Shown here: piece by piece, positions 9,792 to 20,817 of the stretch
How the letters are laid out: each line of letters opens with the position of its first letter
Numbering within the stretch: the first letter of the stretch is position 1
From: Albizia julibrissin
Taxonomy: Eukaryota > Streptophyta > Magnoliopsida > Fabales > Fabaceae
Direction of reading: 5' to 3'
Length of the DNA: 64,000 nt
Assembly: GCA_037074505.1 (NCBI GenBank)
Contig: CM073482.1
Location: 9,992,001-10,056,000 of the forward strand
Translations under genes and position numbers: made by a program
Notes under the pieces: model-generated
The model's database searches: none
The model's input: only the letters and a program-made list of their open reading frames with translations
What the model was told of the DNA's origin: nothing

Positions 9792-12700
9792 TCATACTGT
9801 TTCCCATATTCCTTCACAATGATCATTTCTTGTAGAATAATCTTCATCATCTACCAACTCGACCTCACTTCCTAAAGGTGGATTTGTTGTCAAAGGTTGT
9901 GTGTCGTCAAGGTTGAAGGTTGGATCACCATACTTTTGTTTTTTGCTTTGAAGTACAATGGACATATTTTTATTTGCAGGATCTGTGACATAAAACACTT
10001 GCTTCGCCTGGCTTGCTAGAATGAATGGCTCATCTCTATAACCAACTCTTCGAAGATCGACTGAGACAAATCCAAATTGTGGATCTATTACCACAGCAGC
10101 ATTGCTAACCCACTTACATTTGAACAAAGCAACTTTGAACTTATTGTAGGTCATCTCCCATATTTCTCCTATAACTCCATAATAAGCCATTGATGCACAT
10201 ATGGGGTTTTTGTCTTTAGAACTGGAAAAGTGCATAGCTTCAGCTTCAACCATCACCCCACTATTTTGCATGGTACTTCTGTCATCTTGCTCTTTTGTGT
10301 AGAATGAATACCCATTTATGTCAAACCAGTCCAAGTAACAACCTGAAATGAAGGCCCCCAAGCTAGCCAGTTGATTATCTCGGACACACCGATCTCATGC
10401 GAAACCTTCTCCTCAATCCACTTAACAAATGTCTTGTTTTGCTTAATAGCTATTTGCATGTCACCCTTTTTTGGAATCAAGTTCTTCAAAGTCTTTTTGT
10501 GCTCATCTATGTATGGCTGAACTTCTTCCATATTATTCAAGATATACAAGTGTGCTTGCAACACCTCTTCACGATCCGCAGTCTTCACTTTAAGTCCTCG
10601 TGTTCCCTTGCTTCTCTCCTCTTCATGTCGAGACTGTTCCTTTTTACCAGATAGATAATCTTTACAAAAGTCCATAGCCTCTTCAACTACATACCGCTCA
10701 ACTATTGAGGCTTCAGGTCGATAAGGATTTTTAGAATACCCTTTTAAGATCTTCATGTATCGCTCAAAAGGGTACATCCACCTTAAATAAACTGGACCGC
10801 AAAGCCTTACCTCCCTTACTAAATGAACTACCAAATGCACCATTATATCAAAAAATGATGGAGGAAAATGCATCTCTAGTTGGGACAGAATTATGTAACC
10901 CTCATTTTCTAGTTCATCCAATTTCTCAGTGTCGATGACTTTGTTACAGATAGCATTAAAGAAAATACACAATCTGGTTATAGTAGTTCGCACTTCTTCT
11001 TTCATAATGCCTCTAATGGCTACTGGTAACAATTGTTGCATTAACACGTGATAGTCATGGGACTTCATTCCCACTAACTTCAAATCGTCCATTGACACAC
11101 ACCTACTAACATTAGAAGAGTAGCCCTGTGGGACCTTAATTTCATGCAGACACCCACACAAACTTCTTTTCTCCGCTTTTGATAACGTATGCACAGCTGG
11201 CTCCATATATGCCCTCCTACCATCATCTCTTAGTTGTGGATGCAACTGATCTTTTATTCCTATATCAACAAGGTCAAGTCTCGCACTCATTCCATCCTTG
11301 GTCTTACCTGGGATGTGCAAAAGCGTACTTACAAGACTGTCACACACATTTTTCTCCACATGCATCACATTAATACTGTGTCTTACATCAAGACAATGCC
11401 AATACGGAAGATCAAATAAAATTGACCTCTTCTTCCATATGTTCTTCTCACCCTTAGTCCTTTGATTTTTACTAAATGTCACATTGACACGTTCTACCCG
11501 ACTATAAACTTCCTCCCCGGTTAAGGCCCTTGGTGCAACTCCATGTTCTGGTAAGCCATCAAAATGCTTTCTCAGCCTACGATATGGGTGGAATCGATGA
11601 AGAAACCTCCTGTGGCCAAGGTACACTATTTTTTTGCAATGCTTAAGTTGTCGAAAGTGTGTTTCTCCTTCACAGATTGGGCATGGTTTATGACCCTTCA
11701 CACTATACCCTGAAAAATTTCCGTATGCGGGGAAGTCGTTTATCGTGGTAAAAATCATTGCACGCAACTTGAAAGACTCTTTCTTATAAGCATCGAACAC
11801 ATCTACACCTTCCTCCCATAACTTCTTCAAGTCCTCAATCAAAGGAGCCAAATACACATCAATGTCATTCCCTGGCTGTTTTGGTCCAGAGATCATCATA
11901 GAAAGCATAACGTACTTGCGCTTCATACATAACCAGGGAGGTAAGTTGTATATTACAAGGAGAACTGGCCACGAACTATGTATACTAGTAAGAGTTCCAT
12001 ACGGATTTATTCCATCTATACAAAGTCCAAGCCGAAGGTTTCTCGGCTCGCTCCCAAATTGAGGGAACATTTCATCTATCTTCTTTCACTGTAGAGAGTC
12101 GGCCGGGTGCCGAAGATATTTTCCGTCACAAATTCTCTCATCAAAATTCCATCTCAACTTCTTCGCTTTTGTTGCGGTCGCAAACAAACGCTTAAACCGT
12201 GGTATTATTGGAAGATACCATAACACCTTCGAAGGTTGCCTTTTACTTGTTGTCCCTTCTCTACAACCACCGTCTTTCTTCACTTTATATCGTGATGTTT
12301 TACAGTTAGGACACTCACTAAGACCTGCATACTCCTTTCTATACAATACACAGTCATTAGGGCAAGCATGTATCTTTTTGTACTCCATACCCATCGTAGA
12401 CAAGATTTTCTTTGCCTCATACATACGGTTTGGAAGTACATTATCTTCTGGAAACATATCACACAATAATTCCAATAGTAATGTAAAACTACTATCGGTC
12501 CATCCACAAGTTTCCTTTAAGTTCACCAAATGCAATGTTCCCGTAAGTCGTGTGTACTTACTCCCAGGGTATAATGGTGTCTCCGCATCACTCTGCAGGT
12601 TGTCAAATTCATGTGCCTGGGCGAAGGATTCAACCTCGGCATCGTGAATCATTTTCTCCATTCTATCTTGTTCTATAACATCCACTCCTTCCTTCTTGTG

Positions 12701-12988
12701 CGACGGACAATCAGTAATTACTTGTTCACCATGCCATATCCACCTTGTATATCGAAGATTTATTCCATCACAAAGTAGGTGATCCCTTATATCATCAACA
12801 TCTCGTCGACTCTCGTTTAAACAATTCACACAAGGACAAAAATACTTCCCATTTTTAGTTGGAGCATTCCTTCTAGCAAATTCAATAAACTCTTCCACCC
12901 CATTCTCATATTCTTCACTAGTTCTCAAAGCATTCATCCAACTATGATCCATTGTTTTACCACCTAAACCATTCCCAATAACACTCAA
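9792..12988 (-). pseudogene. TNP2-type CACTA transposase, broken by one stop and one frameshift
   Basis: DDE-type transposase that would cut and join element A's ends in the nucleus. Domains in order: an N-terminal transposase-associated domain starting near MDHSWMNALRTS (12952, or an upstream ATG at 12988); the Transposase_21 core with LCIDGINPYG, CPICEGETH and LDVRHSINVMHVEKN (a D-x2-H then E arrangement that fits the C/D(2)H signature, by inference); a DUF4218 region (HLVREVRLCGPVYLRWMYP); and a DUF4216 tail with INGYSFYTKEQDD. The first lesion is an in-frame TGA at 12086-12088, in HPADSLQ-stop-KK, where relatives have Trp. The second is an apparent 1-nt loss around 10322-10335: one frame ends at 10316 and the tail continues in another frame from before 10361. 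No other break was seen over roughly 1,060 codons, so decay is recent or slight. Unspliced otherwise as far as I can see. Confidence 0.88.
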
Positions 12989-12991
12989 GTT

Positions 12992-14070
12992 TATAACAAT
13001 TGTTAACTATGAGATTGCCTTTTATCACTTTTTTCAAAAAACATTTCGGCAGCATTTCCCATTAAGTGTAAGGTCCCACAATTTTAATAACAAACCATTT
13101 CACCTTAATTCAAACAAAACAAAAAAAAATAAAGTAACTTAGGCAATTAAGGACAATATCAACAATTTAAAATATCAATTTTTCTTTAGGGAACTAATAT
13201 GTTTAAATTAGTACAAGTTAAAAGTTCTATGCACCTACATAATATTAAAAGTTCTATACATGTATTCATTATTTCAAACCAATGAAATTAAAATCAATTG
13301 GTTAATGTTGAAAATTACTTGTTGATAACTTGTTTTATAAAATAAAACAAGTTATATGCATGTTTAGATTTTAGACTTAAATTGCATTTAGCACTCTAAA
13401 AATGTGTCTTTTTATATAGCACTCAGAGCTTCCTAAACATGTTTTATTTTATAATTAAATAAATTATATAACTTATTTAATCTAATAAAATTAGTTAACT
13501 AGCAAAACTTATGGAATCTCTAGCATACATACATGTACTTATGGCATATATGAGTGGCTTATAGTTTCTAGCAAAACTACTACTTTAAATTAAACGGTCG
13601 ATCATAATATTAACTAAAGTGAAATAAAATAAACCAAAAGCAAAAAAACAAAAAACAAAAAAGCTTACAGGTTGGAAATTAAAATGGCGTGATGAAGAGG
13701 TTGAATTGGGAGGGAGGAGGCGCGCGCACCACCGTGAGAGAGGGATCTCCGATGCTGCAAACTATGAAAAGAAGGAAATGAGGCTTTCACTGGTGGTGGG
13801 GAGCTGATGACCTTCGTCTCCCTAGTTGGGGAAAAAAAGAAAGAAGAGAATATGTACTTTCTCGCTGCAAGAAGTTAGTAATAGCGGAAGAGAAAGATAC
13901 AGGGTGAGTATTGAAGTGAGATGCTAGAAGGAGGATATGAGAGAAAATGAAGAAGGAGGGATACAACAGTGGAAGGGAGATGGTGGAAGGAGGCTAAGTG
14001 TTTTTGAGAGAGGGAGGAAGAGTGAACGAACGGAATGGAGGGAAATGATGAAAAAGTGGAGGGAAATATG
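12992..14070 (-). other. 5' leader and probable first intron of the element A transposase gene
   Basis: No protein-coding frame. From about 13690 to 14050 the plus strand is strongly purine-rich (GGAGGGAGGAGG, GAGAGAGGGA), so the minus-strand transcript would have a CT-rich leader. Comparable CT-rich leaders sit at the promoter ends of elements B, C, D, E and F. AT-rich sequence between 13000 and 13680 is plausibly a 5' UTR intron. Confidence 0.5.
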
Positions 14071-14186
14071 TTTAGGCGTCCCTTCTGCAAGAAGGGACGC
14101 CTAAACATATAAATAGGCGTCCCTTCTCAAGAAGGGACGCCTAATGTCTCCTTTAGGCGTCCCTACTTCAAGAAGGGACGCCTAAA
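14071..14186. repeat. Right subterminal hairpin repeats of element A
   Basis: Three palindromes at 14071-14105, 14112-14144 and 14152-14186, with TAGGCGTCCCTTCT arms and CAAG-type centres; a further partial one lies near 14240-14262. The arms match the left end but the loops differ (TGCAAG here, GGCCAA at the left). Confidence 0.88.
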
Positions 14187-14484
14187 GATTAAAAAGTCTC
14201 TCTTTATTTACGTAAATGCCACTGCGTACAGTTTTTACTTCCCTTTTCAAAGAAGGGACGTCTTTATGTGACGTTAAATCCCTTTTCTGTAGTAGTGATT
14301 TCTATCTTGCAATCTCAATCACAACTAATCAACCGACTAAATAGAATTAAAATTACCAATTTTGGTACTTAGTGATCAATCCTCGTGGGAATGATACTCT
14401 ACTCACTTCTATATTACTTGATTACGACAGTGTACACTTGCACTTCTAAATACACCATCTTACACTCGTAACACTATCCTAAGT

Positions 14485-15793
14485 ATACATGGTAGCATCA
14501 CTTGCTTAAACACCATGGCAAATTGGTTGTGGGAGCTGATAAAGGCCTTCGCAATTACTTACTTACATTCTTTCATGCTACCGATATTGGGGGTCATTCA
14601 GGTATACATCTTACTTTTAAACGAATTGCCTCTTTTTTCTATTAGAAGGGTATGGAAAAGGATGTCCGTAATTTTGTGCGTGAATGCACTGTTTACCAAC
14701 GTTTCAAACATGAATTAGTGGCTTTACCGGGTCTTCTCCAACCCCTTCCTATTCCTGAGCATGTATGGTCTAAATTATCTATGGATTTTATTAGTGGTCT
14801 TCCAAAATCTTTTTCTAAGACAACTATTTTAGTAGTGGTTAACCGCTTGTCCAAAGCTGCTCATTTCATGGGTCTTAAACACCCTTATACTGTAGTAGAT
14901 GTGGCTCATATTTTTATGGATAATGTGGTCAAATTACATGGATTTCCTAAATCTATAGTTAGTGACCATGATCCTATTTATTGTGGCAAGTTTTGGAAGG
15001 AATTATTTCATCTTTATGGAGTTAACCTTCATTATTCTTCGGCCTATCACCCACAAACCGATGGCCAAACTAAGGTTCTTAGTTGTTGCCTAGAGGATTA
15101 CCTTCATCGCATGACTAGTGATCTTCCTAAGCAGTGGGTCAAGTGGTTACCATTGGCAGAATTATGGTACAATACTACTTTTCATTCAGCTATTGGTATG
15201 CCTTCATTTGAGGCTGTCTGTGGTATGGCTCCTCCTACTCATTTACCCTATATAGCTGGGTATTCTCCTAATGAAGTGGTGGATCATACGTGTTTGTCTA
15301 GGAAATTGGTTCTTCAACTTTTAAAGCAACACTTAGTAACAGCACAACACCGAATGATCAACAAGCTAACAAACACAAAACTAAACGCCACTGTGCTGTA
15401 GGTGATATGGTCTATTTGAAGCTTCATCCTTTTAGGAAGAATTGCATCAATAATTCTTCTCTTCAGAAGCTTGCTGCTCGTTACTTTAGACCATTTAGGG
15501 TTCTTAAAAAAATTGGTGTTGTTGCATATGAACTTGAGCTTCCATCAGAAACAAGGGTGCATCCAGTGTTCCATGTTTCCCTTCTTAAACAGTTTGTTGG
15601 TCCATCCAACACTGTCACCCCATCTCTGCCTCCAATTGATGTTCAGGGACAGTTTTTGTTGGAACCTGAAGAACTTCTAGGCCGTAAGGTTGTTAAGTGT
15701 CACAATCTTCCTATTACTCAGGTGCTGGTCCAATGGAAATATACTCATCCAAAAGATGCTACTTGGGAAGATTTAGCAGTTATACAACAGTAA
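14485..15793 (+). pseudogene. Ty3/gypsy chromovirus pol fragment: integrase and chromodomain-like tail
   Basis: The C-terminal part of a gypsy polyprotein; protease, reverse transcriptase and RNase H are absent. In order: a degraded HHCC zinc region (HATDIGGHSG, then ECTVYQRFK with Tyr where the second Cys belongs), the integrase core with Asp in MDFISGLP and in SDHDPIY, and a chromodomain-like C-terminus (KYTHPKDATWED). The catalytic Glu expected in the GQTE motif is Lys (DGQTKVL). In-frame TAG codons occur at YTW-stop (about 14494) and at 14643-14645, where relatives have Trp. A 1-nt frameshift near 15355 moves the tail into the frame ending at 15793. It would insert retroelement cDNA if intact; this copy cannot. 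The left boundary abuts the LTR-like sequence at 14473. Confidence 0.88.
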
Positions 15794-15832
15794 TTTCCTC
15801 AGTTCTTCCACTATCCTTGTGGATAAGGATCC

Positions 15833-15857
15833 TTTTTTTTTTGGGGGGGGGGGGGGG
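15833..15857 (+). other. Polypurine tract and start of a 3' LTR
   Basis: Ten T followed by fifteen G, 39 bp after the pol stop codon, then TTATTGATATATG. A G-rich tract before a TG start suits a plus-strand primer and a 3' LTR beginning at 15862. The LTR may run to about 16030 (CCAATGAATTATCTC region); its right end was not found and there is no matching 5' LTR. Confidence 0.5.
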
Positions 15858-15862
15858 TTATT

Positions 15863-16937
15863 GATATATGTTAATACATGGGTGAAGGGTTCTTTAGTAA
15901 ATAAATATGACTAAATAACAGAAAGGCATCTAGAATCAGTTAGAAAAGAGAGAAAGTATGTGTCTAGACAGGGAATATATAGTTGTATTGACCTATCGCC
16001 ATTCTTCTTGCCAATGAATTATCTCTATTTCTCTCTTTTAGTTAACAGTAATAGTGTGATTTTTTTTTTTGGAACACTGCCTATAAATTTTATATATACT
16101 CCAATGTATGGTGATATGTCGATATCCGATTTGTTTTAGAGACATATCACATATGAGATTTTTTTAAATTTGTAAAATATTTTTTCATTATAATTTCTTT
16201 TTATTATTTAATTCTTTTGTGCCATTCAAACGAATTAAATTTGTGATTATGATGCATTCACCAAAACAGCCTGTTCTTTGTATTTGATAACCATTTTTCA
16301 CTTAATTGTGTTTTTTCTATATTCACACGGATTTGAATTCAATACCTCAGATTTAAGCAACCAAGGTCTCTTCCTCCGGAAACAATACATGTTGGTTAAA
16401 TTTGTGAGTTTTTATTAGTTAGAAGAAAATAAAGAGAAGAGTGGCTAAATAATTATACTTTTAATATAAAAATAATGAAATATAAATTTTCCAAGGTGAT
16501 GAGTATTAGGTCAGAAGTGCAGCGAGTTGAACATATATGTTAAATAAGGGAAAAAATTTAATCTCACTAAGAAACATGAACTAAAAATCATGCAGTATAG
16601 GAAAGGAATTTTCTGGCTTGAAATGCCGTAAAGACTTGAAATGTAGAAAGAAATAACAATGTTCAGATTATAATAACATTTTATACAATGAAATCAAAGT
16701 TTAGAAAATAATATTTACAAGAGTAACATGCGTAAAGTTGGATAATTAATAGAGAGGTGAAATGCAAAAATTGAAAAGGAAACTTTTGGGGTTAAGAGAT
16801 TGATATAGTTGATGAATCTGACTAATACCACAAGTCAACAAAAATAACAAAACCTAACTTCATCTGGTGGAGTTGTTTATATACAATATCTTTATATTCT
16901 ATCAACGACCACATCTTTAAGATTGAATGATCAATTT
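15863..16937. other. Probable LTR remnant, then unassigned sequence
   Basis: The first 170 bp or so resemble an LTR downstream of the polypurine tract. The remainder is AT-rich, with no gene, clear repeat or terminal structure recognised. Confidence 0.4.
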
Positions 16938-17228
16938 TATCCATAAATATTTTTCAAAAGAACTATCAGCACCGTACATATTTTTCAGATGTAAAAATAC
17001 CTATGAACTTTAAAAAATATATCGATAATGTCAATTCTGTTAACTTTGCTTGACGGCGTTAATTTTTTGTTTATGTAGGCCCACCTATTTTTTGACAAAA
17101 AACTAACGTCTTCAAGTAAAGTTAACAGAATTGGTATTATCGGTCTACTTTTTAAAATTCATGGGCATTTTTTCACCCAAAAAATATTTACGGTACTAAT
17201 AGCTCTTTCAAAAAATGTGTATGGGTAG
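16938..17228. mobile_element. Foldback MITE with long terminal inverted repeats
   Basis: Left arm CCATAAATATTTTTCAAAAG... and the inverse of the right arm, CCATACACATTTTTTGAAAG..., pair over about 100 bp, including AATTCTGTTAACTTTGCTTGA at the inner side. No coding sequence. A weaker relative lies at about 23726-24020. Confidence 0.65.
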
Positions 17229-17393
17229 AATTACAACTTCTTCCAATCTTTTAATATTTTTATTAAAAAAATCTCATTTAATAACTTTATTCAATGTTTT
17301 ATTCCATCTTTCTCTCTCTATTTTTTTTAAAGAAGTAGATAGATGAACTTGACAAAAAGTTTGAAAAGGGGTACTATAGGTTTGAAAGAAACA

Positions 17394-17935
17394 AGCAGTG
17401 AAAAAAAACCAAACCGGACCGGATCGACCGGTCCGACCGAAAAACCGGTGAATCGGTCGGTGGACCGATCCAGTTAGGGTGTTAAACCGACGAACCGATT
17501 TGAACTGGTTAAAATCGGTGGTCGGACTGGTTACCTTTTTTTTTGAAATAATTATTTTATTCCTCTAACTACTATCTCGGACTATTTTTGAGGGAAAAAT
17601 GAAAGTTTGAAGACCAATATGAAGAGAAAAGTAAGTAAAAAAAGAACAAATCTAAAAAAAAGATTTTGGAGATATAATAATTAATTAATTATAGGAAAGA
17701 AGATATCATTGCATAAGTACAGGAACTTAACTAATACTAATAAATTTTAAGCATTTTTTTTTCTAAAGATCTTCAGTTTTATCTGTAGAAGTTTAAAAAT
17801 ATATTAATATATATATTGCCACTAATAAATTATAATATTTTAATATGACCGATCCGACCCCAGTTAAACTATTAAGCCTTAAACCTTTACCGTGATAGGT
17901 TCATTACCCGATCCGATTTTTTGTTCTTTGAAAAT
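17394..17935. repeat. Possible non-autonomous element with clustered CCGGTC motifs
   Basis: Positions 17410-17525 hold many overlapping ACCGG, CCGGTC and GGTCGG motifs in an otherwise AT-rich setting. The far end has ACCGATCCGACCCC and CCCGATCCGATTTT in inverse sense. This looks like the two subterminal regions of a short DNA element, but exact termini and a duplication were not identified. Confidence 0.4.
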
Positions 17936-18239
17936 AAGATAAAAAACAAAGTGAGCCCAGGCCCCAGGGTGTGAGGAAAACAAACCTAGGGTGAAATGTC
18001 CCCATCATGTCATAATGGAACGATAGTTGCGTAGGTTAAAGGGGGCTTTTCCATATTTTTCTTAATAAACGGAAAAAAGTTTAGTTGAATTGCATCTTAA
18101 AGTTGACTAGAATCAGTGTATCTCTCCAAATTCAAATAGTACTTTCAGATTACCCATGATATTTATATCTCCAAATTCAAAAAGTTTAGTTGAATTACAA
18201 CCTTGTATCATATGAACCTTTGTTAGTGTATATGGACTC

Positions 18240-18497
18240 CGTTGAAGTGTTTTTAGAAAAATAGTTTAGTATAAAATATAATTTATTTATGAGATAATTA
18301 ATCCTTATTTTTTAGTTTTATTCTTATAATTAATGCTTATTTTAATTTTTCCTACTCATTAAATTTTCAAACATATTTTCGAGTAAGTGCAAAAGTGGAG
18401 AAAATGTTTAATTTATGACATATTTAATGAGTTAACTATTATTTACTAATTCCCGTAAATTAGTTAAAATGACCTACTTTATTGATCAGAGTGAGTA
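18240..18497. mobile_element. MITE-like repeat (shared with 20818-21088)
   Basis: Shares with 20818-21088 the blocks GATAATTAAT, TTATAATTAATGCTTATTTT, ATTAAATTTTCAAACA and TTAATGAGTTAACT. The ends are weak. No coding sequence. Confidence 0.55.
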
Positions 18498-18723
18498 TCC
18501 TCCTTATTGAGATAATCTTATTTAAAATACTATTAGATACTAAATGTGACCACATTTCTTAATAAAAACTTGAATATTGATTTGCTACATTATTAGTGAG
18601 TATCCCTTTTGTTAGACTAAACCTTCATTGATATTATGCATATATTTATTTCTTTTCATGTAGCAAATGAGAAAGAGAATGATATTTAATTTTTAAGTTG
18701 GAATTTAAATAAGAGACTTGTTA

Positions 18724-19102
18724 CTCCCTCCGTCCTATTTATAAGCAACTTTCTTCTTGATTGTGTGAAATGAATTTTAGTTAAAAGCAATAAGTGTGTC
18801 AAAAATACCATATTTTTTTTCATATATGTCCTTATTTATGAAAATAGAGAGAGAACGTATAGAAAGTATGTGGATAATAAAATACGTTTTCTTAATACTT
18901 TGTTGACTTATTCACCTAATGAGTTCTTTCTCTCCCGAATATAATTCTATGTATGTGTGATAATTAATTATAAATAATATGTTTTTAATAAGGGGTGAAA
19001 TAGAAAAAAATGAGTTTATATTTTCAAACACAAAATAAAAATTGTTTATAAAAATAATTAACCTCATGAAAACAAATTATTTATAAATAGGATTCTAGGG
19101 AG
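18724..19102. mobile_element. Stowaway-like MITE, inverted copy
   Basis: Starts CTCCCTCCGTCCTATTTAT and ends with the inverse, ATAAATAGGATTCTAGGGAG, flanked by TA on both sides (18722-18723, 19103-19104). The interior is the reverse of the copies at 20080 and 21268. A TA duplication and CTCCCTCCG terminus indicate the Stowaway (Tc1/mariner) group. Confidence 0.8.
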
Positions 19103-19560
19103 TAGTTGATTAACAAATTTAATAATTAATAGAAATTAATTTATTGTATAGAGAGAACCGAGCCAATGAAATGGGAAGAGAGTTTGTGGACGCAACTTTA
19201 AATGAAAGTGATCCTGCTTTGAAATTGGAAGCATTCCCATTGGCTTGTGGTCTAATTCACCTCCCTCTGCCTTTATTCTTACATTTATGGCGCCCTCCCA
19301 TTCTCAAAAATTTGTTTTAAAATATAAGTCCCTTCTTGACAGGTAATAAATGAATTTTTGACAAGTTTACTCTTCGTTAATAATAGACGAGAGAGATATA
19401 TACAACTGCTGAGAGATAAAAAGAAGTGGGAGAATATGTGCACCTTTTATAAATAAGAGTAAATATAAAAAAATTTATATATTTAATGCTTTTTTTATTT
19501 TATAGAATAAAATACAAGTGACTTATAAAAAAAAAAAAGGGGGTAGTTCTTTATAAATTG

Positions 19561-19932
19561 CTCCCTCTAGTTTTTTTTATGAGTAATTTTATCTTTTATG
19601 GGCTGGTCCTTAGTATAAATAATTTTCTTTTGTGTCTCAAAATTTAAATTATTTTTTACCCCTATTAAATGCATAATTTTTTTTTATTAATCATCCCTAT
19701 TTATCACTAATTCTCTTTCATTCAATTGTTTAATACTAATTCCTTTTCATATTTTCTACTCATTCTCATTAATATTTTTATTCATTCTCTCTCCTGTACT
19801 CGTTTCATCAATAAAGGCATGTTTGGGAAATACATGATATTTTTTACACATTTATTGTTTTCAACTAATCTTAACCTCCAGTTCATTTTGCTCAATTAAG
19901 AACAAAGTTGCTTATAAAAAGGATATGAGGGA
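19561..19932. mobile_element. Stowaway-like MITE, diverged subfamily
   Basis: Starts CTCCCTCTAG and ends TTGCTTATAAAAAGGATATGAGG in rough inverse. The interior matches the copy at 513-883 (CACTAATTCTCTTTCATT, CAACTAATCTTAACC). Confidence 0.65.
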
Positions 19933-19949
19933 ATACTTGTTTAAAACTT

Positions 19950-20079
19950 AATACTCCCTCCAGTCCACAATATAATACGCTTTAATGGCTTCGTCTACAA
20001 TATAAGTCACATGAAGAATAATTAATTTTTATTAGTCAATTTTGTCTCGGTAATTAATGTTCAAATATGACTTCTTGTA
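19950..20079. mobile_element. Partial MITE abutting the 20080 element
   Basis: CTCCCTCCAGTCCACAATAT followed by TATAAGTCACATGAAGAATA; about 130 bp before it is cut by the Stowaway-like copy at 20080. The TATAAGTCAC motif is shared with fragments at 4765 and 60262. Confidence 0.5.
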
Positions 20080-20462
20080 CTCCCTCTGGTCCTATTTATA
20101 AGCAATTTTCTCTATCATGAGGCTGATCCCTTTTATAAGCAACTTTCACTTGTGTTTAAAAATGTAAGCTCATTTTTAATATTTTACCATTATTAAATTC
20201 ATATTATTTATAATTAATTATCACACACATCAAAAGTTATATTCAAAAGAGAGAGAGAGAGAAATCACTAGGTGAATAAAGTCAATAAAACATTGAGAAA
20301 ACATATTTTACTATCTCTCTTACTTTTTATACATTCTCTTTCAGTTTTCATAAATAAGGGAATATATGAAAAAAAAAAAAGCATTTTGACACACTTATTA
20401 CTTTTAACTACATCATTTTACACAATCAAAAAGAAAATTACTTTTAAATAGAATCAATTACT
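20080..20462. mobile_element. Stowaway-like MITE, near full length
   Basis: Left end CTCCCTCTGGTCCTATTTAT preceded by TA; the right end has GAAAATTACTTTTAAATAGA in inverse. Contains the family landmarks AATTAATTATCACACACATC, a GA run and TCACTAGGTGAATAAAGTC. Confidence 0.75.
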
Positions 20463-20759
20463 CATATGAGAGTCCCTATAAAAAAATTAGGGCATTGATC
20501 TGGTTGTTAGTTATAATAATGATATGAATCCCAAGGCAATTTCTTGGTATTAATGAGTTTCGTCAATGGCTTTGATAACTGCTTAGTACAATTTAGGTCA
20601 CCTATCTAACAGCCCTCTCATATCTCAGTCTTTGATAATTTCCCTAATCGGTAGCAAGCAATTGGCGTTTTATTAATACAGCATCGGGACTTGGGCGCTC
20701 GCACCAGCCATTTGTCCCAATTATCTCAGGCCAAAAACTAATGACAGAATAAAATAAAC

Positions 20760-20761
<2 letters not shown>

Positions 20762-20797
<36 letters not shown>
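20762..20797. repeat. (TA)n microsatellite
   Basis: About 17 uninterrupted TA units between the MITEs of this cluster. Confidence 0.9.
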
Positions 20798-20798
<1 letters not shown>

Positions 20799-20817
20799 CT
20801 GTCACAAAAAATAAATA

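Larger units (their letters stand above)
6020..14297 (-). mobile_element. CACTA (En/Spm) transposon A, 8.3 kb, nearly complete
   Basis: Terminal inverted repeats CACTACTAGAAAA at the left and TTTTCTGTAGTAGTG at the right, with a 3-bp duplication ATT on both flanks (6017-6019, 14298-14300). Both ends carry hairpin-forming subterminal repeats with TTTAGGCGTCCC arms, as expected of binding sites for a CACTA accessory protein. Inside, on the minus strand, are a TNP2-type transposase gene (9792-12988) and a second gene with Transposase_24-like and Ulp1 parts (6550-9660). The promoter end is the right end, where a purine-rich plus strand (a CT-rich transcript leader) lies at about 13.7-14.05 kb. 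Both genes have stop codons, so the copy looks non-autonomous now, though its ends could still be mobilised. Confidence 0.93.
5161..14473 (+). mobile_element. LTR-like sequence interrupted by CACTA element A
   Basis: With element A removed (6020-14297 plus one ATT), about 1.03 kb remains, beginning TGTAGCAGTG and ending CTCGTAACA. That is the TG...CA form of a retrotransposon LTR. A TATA box (TATAAATA) lies about 70 bp in, and the right part contains AATCCTCGTGGGAATGATAC, a kind of sequence I associate with plant LTR ends. No matching partner LTR, primer site or flanking duplication was found: left CATAC, right CTATC. It could be a solo LTR or the remaining end of a truncated element. The split itself is well supported by the ATT duplication. 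Confidence 0.45.

Noticed and set aside
9792..12988. Calling the element A transposase functional
   Set aside because: One in-frame TGA and one frameshift interrupt it; read-through or splicing around them cannot be shown from sequence alone.
5156..14478. Clean insertion of a complete retrotransposon or solo LTR
   Set aside because: The 5-bp flanks (CATAC, CTATC) differ, and the truncated MITE on the left has no continuation on the right.
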